A program made the position numbers and the translations under genes. The notes below the pieces were generated by a model that saw nothing but the letters and a program-made list of their open reading frames with translations, was not told the origin of the DNA and did no database searches. Below are positions 1 through 7,261 of a DNA stretch of 10,582 nucleotides, piece by piece. Numbering within the stretch: position 1 is the stretch's first letter; each line of letters begins with the position of its first letter. The stretch covers positions 1 to 10,582 of the forward strand of contig JAPKEI010000075.1 in assembly GCA_028872685.1 (NCBI GenBank), in the 5' to 3' direction. Origin of the DNA: Verrucomicrobiota bacterium (lineage in GTDB: Bacteria > Verrucomicrobiota > Verrucomicrobiia > Limisphaerales > UBA1100).

Positions 1-692
1 TCATCGCCACGCAAGTTGTGGGACCAAAAGACCGCGTCATCGGCGTGGATATGACCGATGAAATTCTCGAGCTCGCCCGCCGCAACGCACCGCTTGTGGC
101 GGAAAATATTGGCCACGCGAATGTGGGATTCCGTAAAGGCCGAATTCAAGATTTAGCGCTGGATTTTGATTTACTCGACACGGAATTGAAAAGCGCGCGC
201 CTTTGTGAGCTGGAAGGTTTTCTCGAGGCTGAAGCCATTGCGGACAAACTGCGAAAAAAGGCGCCGATGATACCCTCTGGAAACATTGACGCGGTGGTGT
301 CCAATTGCGTACTGAATCTTGTGGCGGGCGATTTGAAACCACAACTTTTTGAGGAACTCTTTCGTGTGCTCAAACCCGGCGGACGCGCGGTGATATCGGA
401 CATCGTGGGCAGTGATGATGTGCCTGAAAATTTACAGCGCGATGCGGAGTTGTGGAGCGGTTGCATTTCCGGCGCGCTACGCGAAGACCGGTTTTTGAGA
501 GCTTTCGCTGATGCGGGGTTTGAACCCGTTCGTATTCTCAAGCGTGATGAATCGCCTTGGCGCGAAGTGGGTGAAATCACTTTCCGATCTTTAACAGTCG
601 AAGCCATCAAACCCGACGCCAGCAATACGAGCAGCTCCTCTCACCTTTTCATGCCAAGCGTCAGCGGCAGTCGCGGCCCGAGTTGTTGCTAA
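1..692 (+). CDS. ArsM-like arsenite/SAM-dependent methyltransferase, 5' end outside window
   Basis: This is the C-terminal 229 residues of a class I SAM methyltransferase; the frame is open from base 3, so the true start and the SAM-binding GxGxG loop lie upstream. Visible landmarks, numbered from the first full codon, are the second SAM motif VIGVDMTDE (about 12-20), SNCVLNL with Cys102, the LKPGGRAVISDIV strand (about 123-135) and WSGCISGAL with Cys154. In ArsM enzymes, which methylate As(III) to volatile or soluble methylarsenicals in the cytoplasm, cysteines in these two contexts bind arsenic, so ArsM-type function is likely but unproven. A segment of roughly 30 residues lies between GRIQDLALD and the SNC strand, longer than in the classic enzymes. 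After the core the protein ends in a Ser-rich tail finishing SCC. The TAA stop overlaps the gyrA stop on the opposite strand. No arsenic-resistance partner gene is visible, though the upstream side is unseen. A related methyltransferase with a different substrate is the alternative. Confidence 0.8.
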   Translation, partial: IATQVVGPKDRVIGVDMTDEILELARRNAPLVAENIGHANVGFRKGRIQDLALDFDLLDTELKSARLCELEGFLEAEAIADKLRKKAPMIPSGNIDAVVSNCVLNLVAGDLKPQLFEELFRVLKPGGRAVISDIVGSDDVPENLQRDAELWSGCISGALREDRFLRAFADAGFEPVRILKRDESPWREVGEITFRSLTVEAIKPDASNTSSSSHLFMPSVSGSRGPSCC

Positions 693-3334
693 TTGGTTTC
701 TTCTTCGCTGTCTTCTTTGGGTTCCTCGACTGCATCTTCGTGCTCTGAAGTGATGACGGGAGCGATGTCCTGAAGGCGGTCACTCTCTTCGAGCCTTACA
801 ATGCGAACGCCTTGGGCGTTGCGACCGGTTTGGCGGATGCCTTTCACGTTGGTGCGCACCATTTGGCCGCCGACGGTGATGACCATAATTTCATCGTGAT
901 CATGCACCGTGAGAGCACCAACCACTTTGCCGGTTTTCTTGGTGGTTTTCATCGTAATGATGCCTTTGCCGCCACGCGATTGGACGCGGTACTCATCAAA
1001 TTCTGTGCGTTTGCCCACACCGTTTTCGCCTACCACAAGCAATGTGGCTTCAGGATCAGCAATGGCCAGCGCGATAACGTGATCTTCCTTACCCAATCGG
1101 ATGCCGCGCACGCCAGCCGCTGAGCGGCCCATTGTACGGACGTCTTCTTCGTGAAAACGAATGCTCTGGCCATTGCTGGTGATGAGCACAACGTCGTTTT
1201 GGCCGGAGGTAAATCGCGCCTCGATGAGGTTGTCTCCGGGAACAATTTTGATGGCGATAATGCCGCCGCGGCGGACATTCGCGAAATCGCTGAGCGCGGT
1301 TTTCTTCACCTTGCCTTCGCGTGACGCGAAGAATATGAAAAAGTTCTGCTGCCAGGTAACATCTTCTTTATTTTCACTATATGCAGCTTTCACGCGGATG
1401 ACATCGGCTATTTTTTCGCCGTGCTTCAGCTCAAGCACATTGGCGATGCTGCGGCCCTTGGAGGCGCGACCGAGGTCGGGGATTTCGTGCACGCGCTCGA
1501 CGTACGCCCGGCCTGTGTTCGTGAAGAACATCAAATAATCATGCGTGCTGGCGGTGAAAAGATGCTCAATAAAATCGCTGGTATCCTTTTCGGTAGTGGC
1601 CTTGCGGGTTTTCATTCCGATGACCCCCTTGCCGCCACGATGTTGGGCACGGTACGCGCTCATGTTCGTGCGCTTAATGAGGCCATTGTGCGTGAGGGTG
1701 ATGATGACCGCTTCGTTGGCAATGAGATCTTCAATGGACATTTCGCCTTCGTCCGGAGCGAGATCAGTGCGGCGTGGAGTAGCATGCTTTTCGCGAATGG
1801 CGGCCAACTCGTCTTTGATGATTGTCAGAACACGCGCTTCCTTAGAGAGAATATCCAGGAGATCTTTGATTTTTTTGACCAGCTCTTTGTACTCGGCGCG
1901 GACCTTGTCAATTTCCAATCCGGTAAGCTGGTACAGGCGCAGTTCGAGAATAGAGTTGGCCTGTTCCTCGCTGAATTCATAACGGCCGTTGATGAGGCGC
2001 GCTTTGTTGCGAATGAGAATGCCGAGCTTTTCCACTGCTGCCTTTGTGAAATCGTGCGCCATTAATTTCACTTTAGCCTCTTCGCGATTTGAGGATTCGC
2101 GAATGATTTTGATAAACTTATCAAGATTGGAAAGCGCAATAAGAAAACCTTCGAGCGACTCGGCACGGCGCTCGGCCTTTTCCAACTCGAATCGCGTGCG
2201 ACGCACCACCACTTCGCGCCGGTGCTCAATGTAGCAATTCATGGCATCCTTCAACGGCAATGTCTTCGGCTTGCCATGATCGATGGCGAGCATGTTGACA
2301 CTGAAGGAGCTTTCGAGCTGCGTATATTTGTAGAGATTGTTGATGACCACCTTGGGCACCGCATCGCGCTTAAGCTCGATGACCACGCGGGTGTTTTCAT
2401 CCGACTCATCGCGGACGGCGGTGATTTCAGAAAGGATTTTCTCGTTTGCCAATTCCGCCACGCGGCTGACGAGGGTAGCGCGATTCACGTTGTACGGAAT
2501 TTCAGTGATGATGATGTGCTGTTTGCCGCTGCGCATTTCTTCAACGCTAAGACGGCCGCGCACTTTCACCGAGCCTTTGCCGGTGCTGAAATACTGCTCA
2601 ATGGGACTGAGGCCACAGATGGTGCAACCGGTCGGGAAGTCCGGCCCTTTCACGTGCTCCATTAACTGCTTGAGTGTGATATCGGGGTTGTCGATTTGCG
2701 CGGTGATGCCGTCGATGATTTCGCCGAGATTATGCGGCGGCATATTGGTGGCCATGCCCACTGCGATGCCGGTGCCGCCATTGACGAGCAAATTTGGAAA
2801 GGCCGCTGGGAACACCGTCGGTTCCGTAAGTCGCTCATCGTAGTTGGGCACCCAATCGACGGTGCCCTTTTCCATGTCACTCATCAACGTGCCGCCCAAG
2901 TGGGTAAGGCGCGCCTCGGTATAACGCATGGCGGCAGGAGGGTCACCCTCGACACTACCAAAGTTTCCCTGCCCATCGACGAGTGTGTCGCGGATATTCC
3001 ACGGCTGGGCCATATTGACAAGTGTGGGGTAAATAACCGCCTCGCCGTGGGGATGGTAGTTACCGCTGGTGTCACCGCAAATCTTGGCGCACTTGAAGTG
3101 CTTTTTGGGCGGGTACAGTGACAGCTCGTGCATCGAGTAAAGGATGCGGCGTTGCGAGGGCTTGAGTCCGTCGCGCGCATCAGGAAGTGCGCGGGAGATG
3201 ATGACCGACATCGAATAATCGAGGAACGAGTTTTTAATCTCGTCAGAGACGTTGATCGGTTCAATCTTCTCGTTTGCGGCGAAAAGCGGGGTAGTGTTTA
3301 CGGGGAGCTCTTCAGAACTCTTTTTCTTAGCCAT
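689..3334 (-). CDS. gyrA: DNA gyrase subunit A
   Basis: GyrA (881 aa) cuts and rejoins DNA in the A2B2 gyrase that introduces negative supercoils. The breakage-reunion domain covers about residues 28-525: the QRRILYSM segment (61-68), the HPHG helix (94-97), and catalytic Tyr138 in AAMRYTEARL. A six-bladed pinwheel domain follows (about 535-855). It has the GyrA box QHRGGKG at 564-570, the hallmark that separates gyrase from topoisomerase IV, and a second box-like QSRGGKG at 785-791. The C-terminal tail (864-881) is strongly acidic, as in other GyrA proteins where it tunes DNA wrapping. Length matches the family (about 820-900 aa). The positions equivalent to E. coli Ser83 and Asp87 are Ala99 and Pro103. 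The ATG lies 10 bases after the gyrB stop, without a good Shine-Dalgarno sequence, suggesting translation dependent on gyrB. The stop is TAG. Confidence 0.98.
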   Translation of the reverse strand: MAKKKSSEELPVNTTPLFAANEKIEPINVSDEIKNSFLDYSMSVIISRALPDARDGLKPSQRRILYSMHELSLYPPKKHFKCAKICGDTSGNYHPHGEAVIYPTLVNMAQPWNIRDTLVDGQGNFGSVEGDPPAAMRYTEARLTHLGGTLMSDMEKGTVDWVPNYDERLTEPTVFPAAFPNLLVNGGTGIAVGMATNMPPHNLGEIIDGITAQIDNPDITLKQLMEHVKGPDFPTGCTICGLSPIEQYFSTGKGSVKVRGRLSVEEMRSGKQHIIITEIPYNVNRATLVSRVAELANEKILSEITAVRDESDENTRVVIELKRDAVPKVVINNLYKYTQLESSFSVNMLAIDHGKPKTLPLKDAMNCYIEHRREVVVRRTRFELEKAERRAESLEGFLIALSNLDKFIKIIRESSNREEAKVKLMAHDFTKAAVEKLGILIRNKARLINGRYEFSEEQANSILELRLYQLTGLEIDKVRAEYKELVKKIKDLLDILSKEARVLTIIKDELAAIREKHATPRRTDLAPDEGEMSIEDLIANEAVIITLTHNGLIKRTNMSAYRAQHRGGKGVIGMKTRKATTEKDTSDFIEHLFTASTHDYLMFFTNTGRAYVERVHEIPDLGRASKGRSIANVLELKHGEKIADVIRVKAAYSENKEDVTWQQNFFIFFASREGKVKKTALSDFANVRRGGIIAIKIVPGDNLIEARFTSGQNDVVLITSNGQSIRFHEEDVRTMGRSAAGVRGIRLGKEDHVIALAIADPEATLLVVGENGVGKRTEFDEYRVQSRGGKGIITMKTTKKTGKVVGALTVHDHDEIMVITVGGQMVRTNVKGIRQTGRNAQGVRIVRLEESDRLQDIAPVITSEHEDAVEEPKEDSEEETN

Positions 3335-3344
3335 GTTGGGTAAA

Positions 3345-5843
3345 TTAGATGTCCAGGTTGCGGACGTTTAATGCGTTGTCCTCGATGAACTGGCGGCGCG
3401 GTGGCACCTCGTCACCCATGAGTTTGGTAAACATATCCTCCGCCTCCACAGCGTCAGTGATTTCGATGCGCAGGAGCTTACGCGTTTCGGGGTTCATCGT
3501 GGTATCAAAAAGTTCTTTGGGATTCATTTCACCAAGGCCCTTGAATCGTTTAAGCTGAATGCCGCGCCGACCGATTTCCTTCACGGTGGCGAGGATTTCG
3601 GAAACGGAAAACAATGGGTGCACGCGACCTTCGCGATCGCCTTCAATCAACTCGAAGAGCGGCTTGTCCTGTGCGGCATAATGTTCCACAGGCAAACCCT
3701 TGCGGCTGAGTTGGCCGAGCAATTCCTGCATCGGCTTGGATTCGTGCAACTCCACGTGCGTGCCTCGGCGGGTGTTACCGTTCTTGGCAGCCGCTTTGGT
3801 GGTGCCGTTGGTTACCTCAGCTTCCTCAGCGCGTTCGTCTTCGAACAAGTTGAGGTCGGTATTCTTCTTGGCGAACTTTGCCAAATCAGTGTCGGAGTGG
3901 AAGTAATGCACCGCTTCATCATTGCCGTCGCGCACTTTCACCAAGTGAGTGGGTAGTTCGCCGGATTTTTTGCGTTGCTCGATGTACTCATTAAAATCAC
4001 CCCCGTGACGTCGGATAGAGCGCGCATATTTGTCGAGTGTCTCGAGTAAGCCTAAAATCTCGCCGAGCTGTTTGGTGTTCAGCGTTTTCTTATTGCCGAC
4101 GAGTTTGAGCGACACATCCTCCGCGCCAAGACTCACCAGAATTTTGTTCAAATCATTGTCGTCCTGCACGTACTCCACGCGTTTCTTGCGGGAGACCTGG
4201 TAGAGGGGCGGCTGGGCAATATACATATAGCCCTGCTTTAGCAACTCCGGCATTTGTCGGTAAAAAAACGTGAGCAACAGCGTACGAATATGACTTCCGT
4301 CAACATCCGCATCCGTCATGATGATGACCTTGTGGTAACGCAGTTTACTAAGGTCAAACGCCCCTTCAGCGTCGCCATCGCCAATACCTGTGCCAACAGC
4401 GGTGATCATCGTGCGGATTTCCTTGTTCTCCAGCACCTTGATGAGCCGCGCCTTTTCCACGTTGATGAGCTTGCCTCGCAACGGGAGGATCGCCTGAAAC
4501 TTCCGGTCTCGCCCTTGTTTAGCTGAGCCGCCCGCCGAGTCGCCCTCCACAATATAAAGCTCCGTATTGGCAGGATCACGATCCGAACAATCAGCCAATT
4601 TCCCCGGCAAGCCGCCACCAGTCATCGCGCTTTTGCGGACGGTTTCCCGCGCTTTACGGGCCGCTTCGCGCGCGCGCGCGGCGGTGAGCCCCTTTTCAAT
4701 GATCTTTTTGGCCACTGACGGGTTTGTGTCGAAATGATGCATTAAGCCGTCGTACGTGGCTTTGCTAGTGACACCCTCGATCTCGGTGTTTACCAGCTTG
4801 CCTTTGGTTTGCGAATTAAACCGCGGATCGGTCAGTCGCAAACTTACCACCGCCACCAAGCCTTCGCGCACATCGTCACCGGAAAGATTCGGATCCTTAT
4901 CCTTCAGCAAATTATTCTTCTTCGCGTGTTGATTGACGGCTCGGGTAAGCGCGCTACGGAAACCTGAGAGATGCGTGCCTCCATCCGCGTTCGGGATAGA
5001 GTTTGCGTAACACAGAATCTGGTCGTTGTAGCTGTCATTGTACTGAATCACCACATCCACAAACACATCGCCCGTTTTGTTTGCAACCACAATCGGATTA
5101 GCATGAACCAGTTGTTTGTTTTTCCCCAACTGCCGCACAAATTGCACGATGCCGTCCCGGTAAAAAAACGTTTCCGACTTATCATCCTCGCGGTCATCAA
5201 TCAGCCTGATCTCCACGCCCGGATTCAGGAATGCCAACTCCCGTAAGCGGCTTGCCAGCAAGTTGAATTGAAACTCCGTGGTGATGGTGAAAATTTCCGC
5301 GTCCGGCTTGAACGTCACCAGCGTGCCGGTACTTTTTGTTTTGCCGATGACCTCAAGCTTGCGCGTCGTTTTGCCGCGCTCAAATTCCATCGTGTGCACC
5401 TCGCCATCCCGGCTCACTTCCACCTTGAACCACTCCGAAAGCGCGTTCACACACTTGGCGCCCACCCCGTGCAAACCGCCCGAGTACTTGTAAGCCCCTT
5501 GCCCGAACTTGCCGCCCGCGTGCAGATTGGTAAGCACCAGTTCCACCGCGGGGATTTTAAACTTCGGATGATTGTCCACCGGAATGCCACGGCCGTCGTC
5601 GCGAATACTCACCGAACCATCCACATGAATAGAGATTGTGATGTGATTGCAATAGCCAGCCAAATGCTCATCGATCGAGTTATCGAGCACCTCAAAAACG
5701 CAATGATGCAGCCCATGTTCATCGGGATCGCCGATGTACATTCCAGGGCGCTTGCGGACAGCCTCGAGCCCCTCCAGCTTGTCGATTTTCGACGCGTCGT
5801 ACTTTTGTTCCGCAACCGGGGTCTTCTTGTTGTTATTCGCCAT
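3345..5843 (-). CDS. gyrB: DNA gyrase subunit B
   Basis: GyrB (832 aa) is the ATPase subunit of gyrase. The N-terminal GHKL domain shows Glu51 and Asn55 in FEVLDNSIDE (catalytic base and Mg ligand), Asp82 in RDDGRGIP (the adenine/aminocoumarin contact), and the GGLHGVG lid (122-128). Arg145 and Thr174 align with E. coli Arg136 and Thr165, so the aminocoumarin pocket looks intact. The transducer domain follows (about 230-400). The TOPRIM domain has EGDSAGGSA (433-441) with Glu433, PLRGKLINVEKA, and the metal-binding DADVDG (511-516). Residues about 552-750 form an E. coli-type insertion in the TOPRIM region, explaining a length near 800 rather than about 640, and include a low-complexity patch at 666-695. 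The end, KGLGEMNP through NVRNLDI, is canonical. An AGGA sits 5 bases before the ATG. gyrA follows after 10 bases, so the two are surely cotranscribed. Confidence 0.98.
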   Translation of the reverse strand: MANNNKKTPVAEQKYDASKIDKLEGLEAVRKRPGMYIGDPDEHGLHHCVFEVLDNSIDEHLAGYCNHITISIHVDGSVSIRDDGRGIPVDNHPKFKIPAVELVLTNLHAGGKFGQGAYKYSGGLHGVGAKCVNALSEWFKVEVSRDGEVHTMEFERGKTTRKLEVIGKTKSTGTLVTFKPDAEIFTITTEFQFNLLASRLRELAFLNPGVEIRLIDDREDDKSETFFYRDGIVQFVRQLGKNKQLVHANPIVVANKTGDVFVDVVIQYNDSYNDQILCYANSIPNADGGTHLSGFRSALTRAVNQHAKKNNLLKDKDPNLSGDDVREGLVAVVSLRLTDPRFNSQTKGKLVNTEIEGVTSKATYDGLMHHFDTNPSVAKKIIEKGLTAARAREAARKARETVRKSAMTGGGLPGKLADCSDRDPANTELYIVEGDSAGGSAKQGRDRKFQAILPLRGKLINVEKARLIKVLENKEIRTMITAVGTGIGDGDAEGAFDLSKLRYHKVIIMTDADVDGSHIRTLLLTFFYRQMPELLKQGYMYIAQPPLYQVSRKKRVEYVQDDNDLNKILVSLGAEDVSLKLVGNKKTLNTKQLGEILGLLETLDKYARSIRRHGGDFNEYIEQRKKSGELPTHLVKVRDGNDEAVHYFHSDTDLAKFAKKNTDLNLFEDERAEEAEVTNGTTKAAAKNGNTRRGTHVELHESKPMQELLGQLSRKGLPVEHYAAQDKPLFELIEGDREGRVHPLFSVSEILATVKEIGRRGIQLKRFKGLGEMNPKELFDTTMNPETRKLLRIEITDAVEAEDMFTKLMGDEVPPRRQFIEDNALNVRNLDI

Positions 5844-5848
5844 GTAAA

Positions 5849-5852
5849 TCCT
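5849..5852 (-). promoter_or_regulatory. gyrB ribosome binding site
   Basis: On the minus strand the sequence reads AGGA, then 5 bases, then the gyrB ATG. This is the clearest Shine-Dalgarno match in the window and supports the chosen start. A short inverted repeat, TTTGC-GCCC-GCAAA, lies about a dozen bases further upstream in the leader. Confidence 0.6.
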
Positions 5853-6010
5853 GTAAAATGCCTGTTTTGCGGGCGCAAACTTAAAGGCGGAGCCTACCTG
5901 AAATCTAATTTTACGACAAATCTTTTCGTGTGAACTTCAGGAAAATGACACAAGATGTGGTGCGGCTTGGTCGCCCAAGCACAAGATGCAGCCCTGTGAA
6001 TAAGTTTGCG
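5853..6010 (-). promoter_or_regulatory. gyrB leader/promoter region with paired repeats
   Basis: This gene-free stretch between the terminator and gyrB must hold the promoter for gyrBA if the terminator works. On the plus strand it contains two exact copies of CACAAGATG (5949-5957 and 5980-5988). Their starts are 31 bases apart, close to three helical turns. Between them is a perfect inverted repeat GCTTGG-TCGC-CCAAGC (5965-5980), which in a minus-strand transcript would fold with a GCGA (GNRA-type) tetraloop. The best sigma-70-like match on the minus strand is TTCACA (5934-5929) and TAAAAT (5913-5908), but the 15-base spacer is short, so I do not call a promoter position. The repeats are seen directly; a regulatory role is inference. 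Confidence 0.4.
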
Positions 6011-6044
6011 GTAAATAAAAAGCACCCCCTGATTGGAGGTGCTT
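6011..6044 (-). terminator. Rho-independent terminator after the sigma/anti-sigma genes
   Basis: Read on the minus strand, AAGCACCTCC and GGGGGTGCTT (6044-6035 and 6029-6020) pair into a 10-bp stem with one mismatch around the 5-base loop AATCA. The sequence then runs on as a T-rich stretch, TTTATTTAC. The T tract lies only on the minus-strand side, so it terminates transcripts coming from the anti-sigma gene, whose stop is 20 bases upstream. It marks the end of the smc/trxB/hisB/sigma side and isolates gyrBA from it. Confidence 0.8.
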
Positions 6045-6064
6045 GAAATTGTCGATTTTTACGT

Positions 6065-6634
6065 TTAGCGATCCGGGTTTTCGATGGATTCGGGCAGAGT
6101 GTTTGGATCTTCGGGATCGGATAAATGGCGCGACCCCTGAATGCCTTGGAAGTTGATAACGCCCATACCGTTGGGTTCCGTGCTCTCTTCTTCGCGCCCA
6201 CTCGCAGATTCGGTAAGCCCAGTGGGAGTCGCGGAAACCGGGGCATCCGAAATAACGCCAGGCACGGAAGGCTGGGTCTGCGGGCTTATTGCCCCAAAGT
6301 TCATCATCAAAATCACAATGGCACCCAAGCTGCCCACGGGAACCATCCAGCGCAAAAGGTTACTCGAGACAGTCACCGGAACCGCATACGGCTCCGGCAG
6401 CGGCTCTTCAGCATCGATTTGACGTTCAATCTGCGACCAGTAGAAATCGCGCGAATCGTCCAAAATTACGGGTTTTTCGCCGAAATGCAGCGCGTTTTCC
6501 ACCACCCGCAATTCCTCGGATAACGCCAAGGCTTCGGGGTTTTGCTCGATGAGAGTGGCGATCTGCGCGGCCTCTTTCGGGGCCAATTCGCCGTCCATCC
6601 ACGCCTGTATTCTGAGTTTATCTTCGTGCTTCAT
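6065..6634 (-). CDS. Putative single-pass membrane anti-sigma factor
   Basis: This 189-aa protein has no confident family match by eye. Residues 1-50 (starting MKHEDKLRIQAWMDGEL) resemble the cytosolic helical domain of anti-sigma factors, in which an 'LxxxxDGEL' helix is followed by 'ADP/QNP'-type helices. FYWSQIERQI (64-73) precedes one hydrophobic segment at about 94-115 (LLRWMVPVGSLGAIVILMM). The remaining 74 residues are rich in Pro, Ser, Thr and Glu, look disordered, and would lie outside the membrane. The protein has no cysteine, so it lacks the HxxxCxxC zinc site of the ZAS anti-sigma group. It starts 21 bases after the sigma gene, with an AGGA 9 bases before the ATG. Position and topology suggest it holds the neighbouring sigma factor at the membrane. 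The function is inferred mainly from context; the inducing signal is unknown. Confidence 0.65.
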   Translation of the reverse strand: MKHEDKLRIQAWMDGELAPKEAAQIATLIEQNPEALALSEELRVVENALHFGEKPVILDDSRDFYWSQIERQIDAEEPLPEPYAVPVTVSSNLLRWMVPVGSLGAIVILMMNFGAISPQTQPSVPGVISDAPVSATPTGLTESASGREEESTEPNGMGVINFQGIQGSRHLSDPEDPNTLPESIENPDR

Positions 6635-6655
6635 CTTGCCTTGTCCTGTGTAGAC

Positions 6656-7258
6656 TCACCTATGTCGCTCTTTCTTCAAAGAAATTAGCAGGGTGGCCAA
6701 TTTTCTTCGGGCATAAAACAACCGGCTCATCACCGTGCCGATGGAGCAATGCATCGCCTTGGCGATCTCCTTGTATTCAAGCCGCTCGAACTCGTGCAAA
6801 ATCAATACCGTGCGGTGCTCGTAACTGAGCTTCAACATCGCGTCGTCAATTTGTAAACGGAGCTCTTCGCGCTCCACATTCTCGGTGGGATTGAATTCCT
6901 CCACCGGCATACGCCGTTCCACGCCGCCGGACTCCTCTTCCATTTGGTCAAGTGAATCGGTTTGTTTCCGCTTCCGCTTTCGCAAAAAATCAAGGCAGAG
7001 ATTGATGCAAATCCGCGTCATCCACGTGGTGAAACTGGAATTGTGTTTAAACTGCTTCAGTCGCTGCCAACCCTTGACCCATGCTCCCTGCGAGAGATCC
7101 AACGCCTCTTCCTCATTGCGTAACATACTAAACGCCCGCGCGTAAATTTTATCTCGATGCCGATGCACCAATTCCTCATAAGGCGGCATCGCACCCCGTT
7201 GCGCGGCGCGCACCAACGCCTCATCGTCGGCATTCGGGATGTCCAGCTTCTTTGCCAT
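6656..7258 (-). CDS. ECF-type RNA polymerase sigma factor
   Basis: This 200-aa protein is an extracytoplasmic-function sigma factor that directs RNA polymerase to a special promoter set. Region 2 spans about residues 26-97: YEELVHRHRDKIYARA, then EEALDLSQGAWVKGWQRL (core binding and -10 recognition), then FTTWMTRICINLCLDFLR. A charged linker of about 40 residues (KRKRKQ, then acidic) leads to region 4 (about 133-192). There the helix-turn-helix LEYKEIAKAMHCSIGTVMSR reads the -35 element, and FYARRKL closes it. Region 3 is absent, as expected. The ATG is only 3 bases after the hisB stop, and a GAAGGG Shine-Dalgarno-like sequence lies in the last codons of hisB, so translation is probably coupled. 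The putative anti-sigma gene follows directly, which is the usual ECF arrangement. The regulon cannot be read from the window. Confidence 0.93.
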   Translation of the reverse strand: MAKKLDIPNADDEALVRAAQRGAMPPYEELVHRHRDKIYARAFSMLRNEEEALDLSQGAWVKGWQRLKQFKHNSSFTTWMTRICINLCLDFLRKRKRKQTDSLDQMEEESGGVERRMPVEEFNPTENVEREELRLQIDDAMLKLSYEHRTVLILHEFERLEYKEIAKAMHCSIGTVMSRLFYARRKLATLLISLKKERHR

Positions 7259-7261
7259 CGC

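Noticed and set aside
37..625. Two minus-strand open frames within the methyltransferase gene
   Set aside because: The plus-strand frame carries the conserved VIGVD, SNC, LKPGG and SGC motifs; the antisense translations show nothing recognisable.
600..692. Possible frameshift giving the methyltransferase its odd Ser-rich end
   Set aside because: I saw no continuing homologous sequence in another frame before the gyrA end, so I treat the SCC end as native, with reservation.
962..982. Second GyrA-box-like QSRGGKG (residues 785-791) as evidence of an unusual duplicated wrapping motif
   Set aside because: Pinwheel blades repeat this pattern, and many non-enteric GyrA proteins have a box-like sequence in the last blade.
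1421..2065. Plus-strand open frame of 214 codons opposite gyrA
   Set aside because: It lies fully inside gyrA, has no plausible start signal, and its composition mirrors the reversed gyrA codons.
5268..5933. Long plus-strand open frame of 221 codons opposite the gyrB start and leader
   Set aside because: It is antisense to an unmistakable gyrB. Its protein is His/Arg/Val-rich with no recognisable motif, which is what codon bias of the real gene produces.
5908..5934. TTCACA/TAAAAT as the gyrB promoter
   Set aside because: The 15-base spacer is too short for a confident sigma-70 promoter, so it is mentioned only as the best weak match in the leader.
6020..6044. The hairpin as a terminator for plus-strand transcription
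   Set aside because: On the plus strand the stem is followed by GAAATTG, not a T run, and no plus-strand gene precedes it.
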